A stretch of DNA of 11,902 bases from NBML01 sp029939535 (GCA_029939535.1 JAOZST010000113.1:1-11902), one strand, 5' to 3'. Shown: positions 1 through 7,808, numbered from the stretch's first letter. Notes: a model not told the origin generated them from the sequence alone. Numbers and translations: made by a program.

Positions 1-47
1 CCAAGCCCTTTATATTCCTGTATAAAATTGTGGGTATCTTTTTTCAT
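1..47 (-). CDS. 5' end of an unidentified divergent gene (partial, runs off the left edge)
   Basis: The minus strand opens with an ATG at 47-45 and reads 15 codons (MKKDTHNFIQEYKGL) to the edge without a stop. An AAGGAG ribosome-binding-like sequence lies at 60-65 on this strand, about 12 nt from the ATG, and a TTGACA promoter-like box lies further upstream at 105-110. The same frame is open back to an in-frame ATG at 116-114, but that start has no Shine-Dalgarno sequence and would overlap the candidate promoter, so I prefer the start at 47. Too little is visible to name the product. Its divergent position next to a MarR regulator makes shared control possible. The call could be wrong, since only 15 codons are seen and the region is A-rich. 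Confidence 0.4.
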   Translation of the reverse strand, partial: MKKDTHNFIQEYKGL

Positions 48-80
48 GCCTTTGCGGTTCTCCTTTTTTGTATAAAGGGA

Positions 81-110
81 TAAATATTGGCCTGGTTTTT
101 TGTTTGTCAA
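81..110 (-). promoter_or_regulatory. Candidate sigma-70 promoter for the divergent left-edge gene
   Basis: On the minus strand a perfect -35 hexamer TTGACA (105-110) is followed after 17-18 nt by AT-rich hexamers ATATTT/TATTTA (81-87), which are only a partial match to a -10. Transcription would begin near position 75, leaving a short leader that contains the AAGGAG at 60-65 before the ATG at 47. The layout is coherent, but the -10 is weak. Confidence 0.35.
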
Positions 111-135
111 TTCCATGGATATGGATTCGTACTGC

Positions 136-164
136 TTGACAGGATAAAAAATATTCGTTAGATA
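136..164 (+). promoter_or_regulatory. Candidate sigma-70 promoter of the marR-efflux operon
   Basis: A perfect TTGACA -35 box lies at 136-141. With the usual 17-nt spacer the -10 falls at 159-164 (TAGATA), a poor match to TATAAT. This weak -10 is embedded in the inverted repeat at 158-170, as expected for a promoter blocked by a bound repressor. The box positions are seen directly; promoter activity is inferred. Confidence 0.45.
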
Positions 165-197
165 GTCTAATTATTATCTGGACTAAATATTAGCTAA
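158..197. promoter_or_regulatory. Probable MarR operator: overlapping small inverted repeats
   Basis: Three perfect dyads sit in 40 bp directly before marR. They are TTAGA-TAG-TCTAA (158-170), CTAA-ATA-TTAG (183-193) and TTAGCTAA (190-197). The first covers the predicted -10 of the operon, and the last abuts the AAGGAAAG ribosome binding site at 197-203. MarR-family dimers commonly bind short dyads over their own promoters, so autoregulation of the operon is the likely role. Which dyads are bound cannot be told from the sequence. Confidence 0.5.
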
Positions 198-207
198 GGA
201 AAGTTTT

Positions 208-699
208 ATGCCGGGAAAAATCAATCAAACCACCCTTGAACAGGCTAAGTATATATCTTCTACAATGCGGCTCATGCAGGACCGGCTTTTTGCCCGCCAC
301 CACGGTAAATCCATGTCAAAAATAGAAAAATCCCGGTTAAAGGATCTTTCCATTTCCCAGTTTCATGCCATTATGATGATACGCAAAAAAACAAAGGTTT
401 CCCTAAAGGAGCTGGCAGCCATGCAGCAGATTTCATCACCCTCTGCCTCTGCCATGGTCAATCGTCTGGTAAAAAAAGGTATTTTAAAAAGAAGCCAGAG
501 CAAATCAGACCGACGGAAAATTGAAATCAGCCTGACGGATAATGCAATGGCAAGGCATGAAAAGGTTGAAAAAGCAGTGTTTGCGTCTTTTGTGGATTTG
601 ATTGAAAAACTGGGGCCAGGGCCCACCAGAGACTGGTGTAATGTGCTGGAAAAAGTGGAAGCATTGTTTTCACAGGAAGATGGCCAAAATCATGGATAA
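208..699 (+). CDS. MarR-family winged-helix transcriptional regulator
   Basis: This 163-residue protein has the size and fold pattern of MarR repressors. Helices at about 6-30 and 117-155 would form the dimer interface. A winged helix-turn-helix lies at about 47-113, with helix 2 around VSLKELAAMQQ (64-74), a recognition helix around SSPSASAMVNRLVKKG (76-91) and a wing carrying the family hallmark DRRKIEISLT (101-110). The DR pair in the wing is typical of DNA-contacting MarR proteins. The start is supported by AAGGAAAG at 197-203. It is the first gene of an efflux operon, 18 nt before the membrane fusion protein, so it probably represses the pump until a phenolic, antibiotic or other lipophilic ligand binds. 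The ligand cannot be predicted. The family call is secure; the target is inferred from context and the upstream dyads. Confidence 0.93.
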   Translation: MPGKINQTTLEQAKYISSTMRLMQDRLFARHHGKSMSKIEKSRLKDLSISQFHAIMMIRKKTKVSLKELAAMQQISSPSASAMVNRLVKKGILKRSQSKSDRRKIEISLTDNAMARHEKVEKAVFASFVDLIEKLGPGPTRDWCNVLEKVEALFSQEDGQNHG

Positions 700-717
700 T
701 GGAATGGAGCAGGGTTA

Positions 718-2064
718 ATGGAGAAGACCAAGAAAAAAATAAGATTGTCCCAGATCATTTCCCGGATTGTTCTAAGCCTTGCTGTTCTGGGGGCAGGAAT
801 TCTTGCAATGAACTATTTTAAATCTATGAAAAAACCGCCCCACAAAGGCCGGGTAAAAGAACAGGTGCTCCAGGTGAATGTGAAAAAAGCCTTTCCCCGG
901 ACTGTTCAAACCCGGTTAAAGGGCTTTGGAATTGCACAGCCTGTTACCATTGTAAAAATATCCTCTGAAGTGGCCGGCAGGATCATTTACACCCATCCAG
1001 GGTTTGAAAAGGGAAGGACCCTCCAGAAAGGCGAAGTTCTTTTCAAGATAGATAATGCAGATTATCTGGCCGTTCTAAACCGTCTCAAGGCAGGTCTTGC
1101 CCAGAAAAAAAGTCTTGTTGCAGGCATTAAAAAACAATTTAAGGCAGAAAAACTGCGTTTGAAAACCATCCAGCGGACCATGAAGCTGTCACGGGTTGAG
1201 TATGATCGGGTACGGGTATTGCTCGAAGAAAATAGTATTGGTAACCGGTCGGAAGTGGACAAGGCAGAACAATCCTTGAACAATTCCATTGATACTTATG
1301 ACAAGATGAAGCAGGCCATTTCCCTGTATCCTTTACAGATAAAAGAAGCTGATGCAGGTATTGAATCGGTAAAGGCTGATATGGACAAAGCCGCTGCTGA
1401 CCTTGCCCGGTGTACAGTGGCAGCACCATTCACCTGCCGGATTAAATCCATTGCCATGAAAAAAGGGGAGTTTGCCACAAGGGGAAAGGAAGTGGTTACA
1501 CTGGCAGATGATTCATCCCTGGAGATTGAGGTTTCCCTGGATGCCAGGGAAGCTGCCGCCTGGCTGGATTTTGTTGAAGTTGATCTTGAAAATCAGGTTG
1601 GCTGGTTCCCAATCCCCAAGCCTGTTTCCTGTGAGATCGCCTGGATCGAAGCCAAGGACTCAATCTGGAAGGGTCGGGTGGAACGTCTGGTCGAGTTTGA
1701 TCGATCCTCCCGCACCATGACCCTGGCCGTTACATTTGATCCTTCCCCTGACAATTGCCCGGGCTGCCCACCCCTTGTGGAAGGCATGTTTTGCAGCGTG
1801 AGTATTCCGGGAAAGACAATTGAGGGGCTTTACCCGGTTAAACCCTGGCTGGTGACCACGGATAATACTGTTTATATTGTCAGGGAAGGGCGTTTAAAAA
1901 CACTTTCCGTTACCAGGGTATATTCTGACCAGGAGAATGTATTCCTGTCCGGTGGAATTATTTCTGGAGACCTGCTCATTACAACCCGCCTGGTGGACCC
2001 CCTTGAAGACTCGGCACTTAAGATTATGAACAGGGAACATATAAACAGGGAACAATTGCAATGA
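718..2064 (+). CDS. RND efflux periplasmic adaptor (membrane fusion protein, HlyD/AcrA family)
   Basis: This 448-residue protein should bridge the inner-membrane pump and the outer-membrane channel. A positively charged N-terminus precedes one hydrophobic segment (about 15-34) with no lipobox cysteine, so it is probably anchored by an uncleaved helix rather than by lipid, unlike AcrA. The lipoyl-like half-motif SSEVAGRI (82-89) with GRTLQKGEVLFKID (99-112) is followed by a long helical hairpin (about 113-232). The second lipoyl half follows (AAPFTCRIKSIAMKKGEFA, about 235-253), then beta-barrel and membrane-proximal parts to the C-terminus. The length is at the upper end of the family. The ATG has GGAG (703-714 region) upstream, and the stop overlaps the pump start as ATGA at 2061-2064, indicating translational coupling. 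The substrate is unknown. Confidence 0.93.
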   Translation: MEKTKKKIRLSQIISRIVLSLAVLGAGILAMNYFKSMKKPPHKGRVKEQVLQVNVKKAFPRTVQTRLKGFGIAQPVTIVKISSEVAGRIIYTHPGFEKGRTLQKGEVLFKIDNADYLAVLNRLKAGLAQKKSLVAGIKKQFKAEKLRLKTIQRTMKLSRVEYDRVRVLLEENSIGNRSEVDKAEQSLNNSIDTYDKMKQAISLYPLQIKEADAGIESVKADMDKAAADLARCTVAAPFTCRIKSIAMKKGEFATRGKEVVTLADDSSLEIEVSLDAREAAAWLDFVEVDLENQVGWFPIPKPVSCEIAWIEAKDSIWKGRVERLVEFDRSSRTMTLAVTFDPSPDNCPGCPPLVEGMFCSVSIPGKTIEGLYPVKPWLVTTDNTVYIVREGRLKTLSVTRVYSDQENVFLSGGIISGDLLITTRLVDPLEDSALKIMNREHINREQLQ

Positions 2065-5000
2065 AAAATATTCTGGGGGCCTTTGCCAGGAATATGGTTT
2101 TTGCAAATATTGTTCTTTTGACTGTGGTGGTCGTGGGTGTCATGGCCAGTTTTTTCATGATAAAGGAATCCTTTCCCCCCATGGAAAGGGACAGGATTTC
2201 CATTTCTCTGGCCTATCCCGGTGCTGATCCGGAAGAGGTGGAAGAGGGTATTTCCAGGAAAATAGAAGAGGCTGTGGAAGGGATTGACGGGGTCAAGGAA
2301 TACAGTACCACAAGTTCGGAACATATTGCCAGGGCATCTGTCGAAGTGAAAAAGGGGTATGACACAACCAGGGTTCTTGAAGATGTAAAAACCCAAATTA
2401 ACGCCATATCCACTTTTCCCAGGGATGCTGAAAAACCTGTGATCAATGAGGTGATCCGGAGAAGCACTGTGGTTACCCTGTATCTCTCTTCAGATATGCC
2501 CGAGCGAAGGCTCAAGGAGTGGGGCCAGAAGATAAAGGATCGGCTAAAGGCCCTGGAAAAAGTATCCCAGGTCTCCATGTCCGGCACAAGGGCCTATGAG
2601 ATCTCCATTGAGGTTTCTGAAAAAAAATTATTGCAATACAAAATGACCTTTGATGATGTTGCAGATGCAGTGCGAAATTCCAGTGTCAATCAATCCGGAG
2701 GAACCCTGAGAACTATTGGGGAAGAGATTCGTCTGCGGACAATTGGCAGGAAATACACAGGAGAAGAACTGGGCAGGGTGATTGTAAGGGCAGGGGAAGC
2801 AGGGCAGGTTGTGACCCTGGACCGTATTGCAACCATTGTGGATGGATTTGAGGAAGATCCGTCACGGGCCTATGTGGATGGCAAGCGATCTGTGTTGATC
2901 TCTGTTTCCCAGACAGAGGAAGAAAATGCCCTGGATATTGCAAAACAAGTCCATTCCTTTGTGGATCAATTAAACAAAGAGCTGCCCGGCAGCATTGAGC
3001 TCAAAGTGCTCTATGACAGGACCACTTCTTTAAAGTCCAGGATAAATCTGCTTACCAAAAACGGGTCTGTGGGTTTGGTCATTGTCTTTGTCTTGTTGTG
3101 GGTCTTTCTAAACACCAGGCTGTCCATCTGGGTGGGCATGGGTATCCCAATTTCCCTGGCAGGAGGCCTGGGAATTCTCTGGGCAATTGGCGGTACCATC
3201 AACATGCTTTCTTTGTTTGGTTTTATCCTGGTGCTGGGTATTGTGGTGGATGATGCAATTGTGGTGGGTGAATCCATCTATGTCCACAGAAAGATTGGCA
3301 AATCTCCTTTAAAAGCAGCTGTGGAAGGAACCCTGGAGGTGGCCATGCCTGTGGTGGCAGCTGTTCTTACCACTATTGCAGCATTTATTCCCCTGGGGTT
3401 TGTGGGGGGCACCATGGGCAAGTTCATAGCCATCCTTCCGCCGGTTGTGATTTCCTGTCTTTGTATTTCCCTGATTGACTGTTTTATTCTACTGCCTGCC
3501 CATTTGAACAGTCTGCCTGAAATTGCAGTCAAAGGGCAGACTGGCAAGGGCATTGGCATTATTTCCAGAATCAATATGTTTACCAGCGGGGCCATGGAAT
3601 GGTTTGTCCTTAAAATGTATACCCCGTTTTTAAGCCGGGTCCTTCATTTCAGATATGTGGTTCTGTGTGCGGCAATTGCAGTATTATTGGCTGTATTGGG
3701 CCTTGTTCAAGGGGGGGTGGTAAAATATACGGTATTTCCCCAGACCGACGGGTATGTAATAACAGCTTCGGTTGCCTTTCCCGAAGGTACTCCGGCAGCC
3801 ATGACTGAAACAGCCATGGAAAAAATTCAAACCAGCCTCCAGGAATATGCAAAAAATTTTAAAACCCTTTCCGGAGAACCTTTACTGAAAAATGTTCTCA
3901 CTTTTGTAGGGGCATCCTCAGACGGGATGACCAGTGCCGGGCCCCATGCCGGAATGGTCCAGGGGATTTTGCTGGAATCGGAAAAGCGGGGGGTTCATTC
4001 CAAGGAGATCCTGTTTGCCTGGGAGAAAAAAATAGGCAGCATCCCAGGGGCTGAATCCCTGACCTTCCAGGCCCTGGGCCCTGGCCACAGAAGGGCTCCC
4101 CTTGTATTTGAAATGCATAGCAACAGTCTTGAAACCCTGGTGGGCGCCACCCTTATACTAAAGGAAAAGCTGGAGGAGTTCAAGGGGGTATACCAGGTCA
4201 AATCAGACTTGAATGAGGGCAAAAAGGAGTTGAGGTTCAGCCTCAAACCCGAGGCCAGGGCCCTGGGGCTTACCGTGGCAGGTCTTGCATCCCAGGTGAA
4301 TTCCGGGTTCTATGGCAATGAAGCCCAGCGCCTCCAGCGTGGGGAGCATGATGTGCGGGTAAAAATCAGGTATACCAAAGCTGAAAGAGGTTCCCTCCAG
4401 GATCTGGAGTCCATGAGGATCAGGACACCAAAAGGGGTGGATGTACCCTTGAAATCCGTTGCCAATATTGAATTCGGGCCAGGGTTTTCCACCATCCGGC
4501 GTACAAACGGAAAGCGCAGCGTCACCATCAGCGGATTTGTGAATACAAAAATTACCAATGCCAATGAGATCTTTGATGACCTGGACAATACATTTTTAGA
4601 CAATCTAAAGGAAAAATTTCCAGACCTGATCATTACTTTGCAGGGAGATAAAAAAAGATCCAGGGAATCATTCTCAAGTCTGAAAAAGGGATTTCCCATT
4701 GCCATCATGGGTATTTTTACCATTGTGGCCACAATGTTCCGGTCCTATCTTCAGCCCTTTATCATAATGGTGACTATTCCCTTTGGAATTATTGGAGCAG
4801 TGCTGGGCCATCTGGTAATGGGATATAACCTTTCCATGATGAGTCTTTTCGGCATGGTGGCCCTGACTGGGGTAGTGGTTAATGATGCCATTGTGCTCAT
4901 AGAAAGGGTAAATGAGAACTTTGCCCGGCATATCCCGTTTTTTGAGGCAATTCTCAGGGGAGGAGCCCGGCGTTTCAGGGCGATTTTTTTGACGACCTTG

Positions 5001-5312
5001 AGCACAGTGGGTGGGCTTGCTCCCATGCTGCTGGAAACAGATCTCCAGGCACAATTTCTTATCCCCATGGCCATTTCCCTGGCAGCCGGGGTGTTGTTTG
5101 CCACAATTCTTACCCTTGTGCTTATCCCCTGTCTTCTTGTGATTTTAAATGATTTCAGACTGGTTTCCCATAGATGGTTCAGAGGGGATTGGCCAGAATC
5201 CAGAACACTTATGGAACCAGCCTCCAGGCGGTATGAACATTTAGATACAAAAGACAAGGATATAAAAATGGATACAAAAGGCTCTGAATCCGGGGCAGAG
5301 GAGTTGTCTTGA
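2061..5312 (+). CDS. RND-family efflux pump, inner-membrane permease (AcrB/HAE type)
   Basis: This 1083-residue proton/substrate antiporter has the duplicated RND layout: TM1 (about 12-34), a large periplasmic loop (about 35-330), TMs 2-6 (about 335-480), TM7 (about 532-550), a second periplasmic loop (about 551-875) and TMs 8-12 (about 878-1030). TM4 contains the conserved acidic pair D397-D398 in GIVVDDAIVVGES, matching the proton-relay aspartates of AcrB. In TM10 the aligned stretch is GVVVNDAIVLIE (937-948): the position of AcrB Lys940 is Asn941 and the next residue is Asp942, a variant seen in other VND-type RND pumps. A polar tail of about 50 residues follows TM12, rich in Lys, Asp and Glu. 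The gene overlaps the adaptor before it and the channel gene after it. The substrate cannot be predicted; toxic hydrophobic compounds are likely given the MarR regulator. Confidence 0.95.
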   Translation: MKNILGAFARNMVFANIVLLTVVVVGVMASFFMIKESFPPMERDRISISLAYPGADPEEVEEGISRKIEEAVEGIDGVKEYSTTSSEHIARASVEVKKGYDTTRVLEDVKTQINAISTFPRDAEKPVINEVIRRSTVVTLYLSSDMPERRLKEWGQKIKDRLKALEKVSQVSMSGTRAYEISIEVSEKKLLQYKMTFDDVADAVRNSSVNQSGGTLRTIGEEIRLRTIGRKYTGEELGRVIVRAGEAGQVVTLDRIATIVDGFEEDPSRAYVDGKRSVLISVSQTEEENALDIAKQVHSFVDQLNKELPGSIELKVLYDRTTSLKSRINLLTKNGSVGLVIVFVLLWVFLNTRLSIWVGMGIPISLAGGLGILWAIGGTINMLSLFGFILVLGIVVDDAIVVGESIYVHRKIGKSPLKAAVEGTLEVAMPVVAAVLTTIAAFIPLGFVGGTMGKFIAILPPVVISCLCISLIDCFILLPAHLNSLPEIAVKGQTGKGIGIISRINMFTSGAMEWFVLKMYTPFLSRVLHFRYVVLCAAIAVLLAVLGLVQGGVVKYTVFPQTDGYVITASVAFPEGTPAAMTETAMEKIQTSLQEYAKNFKTLSGEPLLKNVLTFVGASSDGMTSAGPHAGMVQGILLESEKRGVHSKEILFAWEKKIGSIPGAESLTFQALGPGHRRAPLVFEMHSNSLETLVGATLILKEKLEEFKGVYQVKSDLNEGKKELRFSLKPEARALGLTVAGLASQVNSGFYGNEAQRLQRGEHDVRVKIRYTKAERGSLQDLESMRIRTPKGVDVPLKSVANIEFGPGFSTIRRTNGKRSVTISGFVNTKITNANEIFDDLDNTFLDNLKEKFPDLIITLQGDKKRSRESFSSLKKGFPIAIMGIFTIVATMFRSYLQPFIIMVTIPFGIIGAVLGHLVMGYNLSMMSLFGMVALTGVVVNDAIVLIERVNENFARHIPFFEAILRGGARRFRAIFLTTLSTVGGLAPMLLETDLQAQFLIPMAISLAAGVLFATILTLVLIPCLLVILNDFRLVSHRWFRGDWPESRTLMEPASRRYEHLDTKDKDIKMDTKGSESGAEELS
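5299..5311 (+). promoter_or_regulatory. Ribosome binding site that fixes a TTG start for the TolC-like gene
   Basis: AGGAG at 5299-5303 lies 5 nt before TTG at 5309-5311. The TTG overlaps the TGA stop of the pump gene (5310-5312). Starting here gives a complete signal peptide, whereas the next in-frame ATG (5381) falls at residue 25, inside the expected cleavage region. Confidence 0.75.
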
Positions 5313-6628
5313 AAAATCAGCATCAAGTCTTTTTCAGTTATTTATTATTGGTTTATTTATTACTTATTTCAGGTCCGGTTATGGCAGGGCAGATGGCCCT
5401 GGATCATGCCTTTGAAAAGGCCTTGGCCGGTAACCCCAGTGTCCAGGCAATGGCCCAGCGGATCAATCAGTCAAGGGAACGAGTCATCCAGGCAAGGGCT
5501 GCCTATTATCCCCAGGTTTCCATGGATGGGTCTGTGAGCAGGCTTCAGGCTTCTGATAATGATATTGCAGCTGGCCTTGCATCCCGGCAAAGCCAGGAAT
5601 ACTATAATGGATCCATGTCAGCCAAATGGGTTATTTTTTCAGGGTTCTCTCGTAAAAACTATGTCCGGGCCGCATTGCTGGGCCAGGATCTGGAAGAGGC
5701 CGGCCAGGTTGATGTGATTCGGAATCTTTTGTCTTCTGTGGCTGCAAGCTTTCATGTTGCCCAGCTTGCCCTGGCCAATAAATTTATAGCTTCATCCAAC
5801 AGGACTTTTTATGCAAAACAGCTGGAAGATGCCAGGATAAAACAAAAGGCAGGCAAGGGATCCTTGAGCGATGTTTTGAATTTTAACACCCGCATGAACC
5901 AGGCCCAGATTGAAATGGAAAAATTTATTGCCCAGTATGACGTTGCCCGGGCTTCCCTGGCTGCTCTGCTGGGTGACAATGTCCAGACAAAAGACCTGCC
6001 TGATCCTGTTTTTCCTGAGACTGAAACACAAAAGGAAATGGCATTACCCGATACAAAGGCCCTGATGGCCTATGCCCTTGACAACAGGCCTGATTTGATT
6101 CAATCAAGACTGGCTGTAAAGATAGCCCAAGCCAATATTGAAACCGTAAAATCAAAATTTTTTCCAGAAATCAGCCTCAATGGGTCCATGGGAATGAATA
6201 GAACCGGCAGCGGAAGGTTTGAATCCAATGACCTTGAAAACAGCATCAGCCTTCAATTTTCCTATCCCGTTTTTGCCGGTGGAAAAGACCGGGCTGCTCT
6301 TCAGGAAGCCAGATTTGCAGCTGCTGAAGCTGAATTTGAGTTGAGAAATCTTAAAAACCAGGTTGTTTCCCAGATCACCCAGGATTGTTTTTCCCTGACT
6401 GCTGCCCAGAAACAACTAAAGCTATATCGGGAAAATGAAAAACTGGTAAAGCAGAACAGGGATATGGTTGCCAAGGAATATCAATATGGGAAAACCAGTC
6501 TGGTAAATCTTAATGAGGTTCAAAACAACCTCAGTGAAACCCGGCAGCAGATTGCCCTGTCACTGATATCCCTGCGCCAGGCATGGTATGAACTTAAAGC
6601 ATCCTCCGGTTCCATATACAGCCGGTAA
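5309..6628 (+). CDS. TolC-family outer-membrane efflux channel
   Basis: This 439-residue protein is the outer-membrane exit duct of the efflux system. A signal peptide is clear: hydrophobic core about 8-20, then SGPVMA with likely cleavage after Ala26. The mature part shows the two-fold OEP repeat of the TolC family (about 28-222 and 250-433). Each half has the matching motif ahead of a beta-strand region (QARAAYYPQVS at 61-71; VKSKFFPEISL at 280-290). Each half also has an aromatic/Gly turn (WVIFSGF at 107-113; YPVFAGGKDR at 319-328). There is no Cys after the signal peptide, so it is not lipidated like OprM. Translation starts at TTG and overlaps the pump stop, which points to coupled synthesis. 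It is the last gene of the operon, and the next gene is convergent. Confidence 0.93.
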   Translation: MKNQHQVFFSYLLLVYLLLISGPVMAGQMALDHAFEKALAGNPSVQAMAQRINQSRERVIQARAAYYPQVSMDGSVSRLQASDNDIAAGLASRQSQEYYNGSMSAKWVIFSGFSRKNYVRAALLGQDLEEAGQVDVIRNLLSSVAASFHVAQLALANKFIASSNRTFYAKQLEDARIKQKAGKGSLSDVLNFNTRMNQAQIEMEKFIAQYDVARASLAALLGDNVQTKDLPDPVFPETETQKEMALPDTKALMAYALDNRPDLIQSRLAVKIAQANIETVKSKFFPEISLNGSMGMNRTGSGRFESNDLENSISLQFSYPVFAGGKDRAALQEARFAAAEAEFELRNLKNQVVSQITQDCFSLTAAQKQLKLYRENEKLVKQNRDMVAKEYQYGKTSLVNLNEVQNNLSETRQQIALSLISLRQAWYELKASSGSIYSR

Positions 6629-6706
6629 AATTGACACAAACTCCCAGGTTATGCTTGATCAGTGCTGCCTGAAGTTCTGCCCTATGTTTTGATTGACCAG
6701 TTCTTC

Positions 6707-7546
6707 CTATGCATAGAACAGCGATGCAGTATCTCCAAGCACCAGTTTTTTCTGGGCAGGGGTCATTGCTGACTGGTCCATATCCATGTAATACCGGTCC
6801 GGACTCAGCAGGGGAAAGTCCGTACCGAACAACACCTTGTCAATGACACCGGCCCTTACAGCCATGTCATAGATACCGGGATCATAGAGAAATACAGAGG
6901 CTGCAGTATCATACCAGATGTTTTTGAGGCTTTCCTTTAATTGTTTTTTCATGACATGGTAAAAGAAAATACCTCCCCCCCAATGGGCCAGGATGATTCT
7001 GTTGTCAGGAAAAGTTCTGGCCATGGTTTCAATCTGTTCCAGGGTAATGGGCGTTTTGCCGGGATAAGAATGGCCAACAGGCTCATTGGTGTGGATCATG
7101 CAGGGGAGGTTGCCCTTTGTTCTTAATACCTCCATGACAGGTTCCAGGAGTTTGAGGGCTTTTTTATCGATTCCTGAAAGATAAAAGGCCAGTTCCCCCA
7201 CACCGGAAAGGCCTGCATCAATACATCTGACAGCCTCATCAGCTGCGCCTTCCCAGGTAAGATCAAAGCAGGCAAGCCCCTTTATCCGGCCTGGATAGGA
7301 AAGGACAGTTTCAAGGATATAATCATTGTTTTTTTTTGCAAAATCCGGGTTTCTCCAGGGAAATCCACTGGCCACGGTTATATCCACCCCATGTATATCC
7401 ATTGATTCAATCATCTCCCGGGCCGTGGATATCTTTGCCCTTGGTGAATTATAGAGCATCTTGAATTCCGGTTCATTATTAAAAAACATGTCCCTGTCAT
7501 TTTTGACTGATTCTGGAAATAGATGGGTATGGGTATCAATTATCAT
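6707..7546 (-). CDS. Metal-dependent amidohydrolase, amidohydrolase_2 (ACMSD-like) family
   Basis: This 279-residue TIM-barrel hydrolase or decarboxylase has the expected metal-site order. It starts with DTHTH (residues 4-8, the HxH of strand 1), then a possible acidic ligand E118 in GVGELAF, H152 in MIHTNEP, H188 in ILAHWGGG and D243 in FGTDFPL. This set resembles the amidohydrolase_2 family, which includes 2-amino-3-carboxymuconate semialdehyde decarboxylase and resorcylate decarboxylases as well as uncharacterised hydrolases. The length is near complete and there is no signal peptide, so it should be cytoplasmic. AAGGAAAAG lies 7-15 nt before the ATG. It is transcribed toward the efflux operon and away from the hem operon, with no partner gene in view, so the substrate cannot be inferred. 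The family call is strong; the reaction is unknown. Confidence 0.85.
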   Translation of the reverse strand: MIIDTHTHLFPESVKNDRDMFFNNEPEFKMLYNSPRAKISTAREMIESMDIHGVDITVASGFPWRNPDFAKKNNDYILETVLSYPGRIKGLACFDLTWEGAADEAVRCIDAGLSGVGELAFYLSGIDKKALKLLEPVMEVLRTKGNLPCMIHTNEPVGHSYPGKTPITLEQIETMARTFPDNRIILAHWGGGIFFYHVMKKQLKESLKNIWYDTAASVFLYDPGIYDMAVRAGVIDKVLFGTDFPLLSPDRYYMDMDQSAMTPAQKKLVLGDTASLFYA

Positions 7547-7568
7547 TAAAGACTTTTCCTTATTATGT

Positions 7569-7596
7569 ATTGTATGGAAATTATTGTATGGAAATT
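7569..7596. repeat. Perfect tandem duplication of a 14-bp unit
   Basis: ATTGTATGGAAATT occurs twice with no gap (7569-7582 and 7583-7596), 22 bp upstream of the amidohydrolase start. Read toward that gene, each copy contains TACAAT, a 5/6 match to a -10 box, so the duplication doubles a possible promoter element. No good -35 was found at the right spacing, so the regulatory role is a guess; the repeat itself is seen directly. Confidence 0.85.
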
Positions 7597-7654
7597 GGCG
7601 TTGAATAAAAATTGTTTTTTAATAACCCCCATGCCCTGACGGGCACAACAAACC

Positions 7655-7736
7655 ATGAAAAATATTTTAACCACAGAGAGCACAGAGCTCTATTCTCGGT
7701 GCCCTCTGTGAACTCTGTGGTGAGATTCTTTTTCAT
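7655..7736. repeat. Imperfect palindromic intergenic repeat (CCACAGAG-type, REP-like)
   Basis: Two arms of 33 bp (7655-7687 and 7704-7736) are inverted copies that pair without gaps at 27 of 33 positions. The inner 18 bp (ACCACAGAG... at 7670-7687 against ...CTCTGTGGT at 7704-7721) match at 16 of 18, and the outermost 8 bp (ATGAAAAA / TTTTTCAT) match perfectly, enclosing a 16-nt centre. Motifs of this ACCACAGAG...CACAGAG kind recur as dispersed intergenic repeats in many environmental bacterial genomes (from memory). The element lies between two divergent genes, just upstream of the hem-operon promoter. Multiple genomic copies cannot be shown from this window. Confidence 0.75.
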
Positions 7737-7744
7737 ATAAAAGA

Positions 7745-7773
7745 TTGAAAAATTATGGACAGCAATATATATT
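7745..7773 (+). promoter_or_regulatory. Sigma-70 promoter of the sirC-hemX-hemA operon
   Basis: TTGAAA (7745-7750, 5/6) and TATATT (7768-7773, 5/6) are separated by exactly 17 nt. Transcription would start near 7780 and give a leader of about 29 nt containing AAAGG at 7799-7803 before the ATG at 7809. It lies 8 bp beyond the palindromic element. Confidence 0.65.
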
Positions 7774-7808
7774 AAATTTTTTATGCAAACAAGGGATCAA
7801 AGGTAAAA

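Noticed and set aside
48..116. Longer version of the left-edge gene starting at the ATG at 116-114
   Set aside because: The frame is open, but this ATG lacks a ribosome binding site and would place the TTGACA box inside the gene; the start at 47 fits the upstream signals better.
4068..4086. Palindromic GGCCCTGGGCCCTGGCC stretch
   Set aside because: Inside the RND coding sequence and explained by its Ala-Leu-Gly-Pro-Gly codons; no sign of a separate function.
4751..5326. 191-residue minus-strand ORF across the end of the RND pump gene
   Set aside because: Antisense shadow of a well-supported RND coding region; no domain and no ribosome binding site consistent with expression.
6629..6706. Terminator between the TolC-like gene and the convergent amidohydrolase
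   Set aside because: Searched by eye for a GC-rich stem followed by a T run on either strand; none was convincing.
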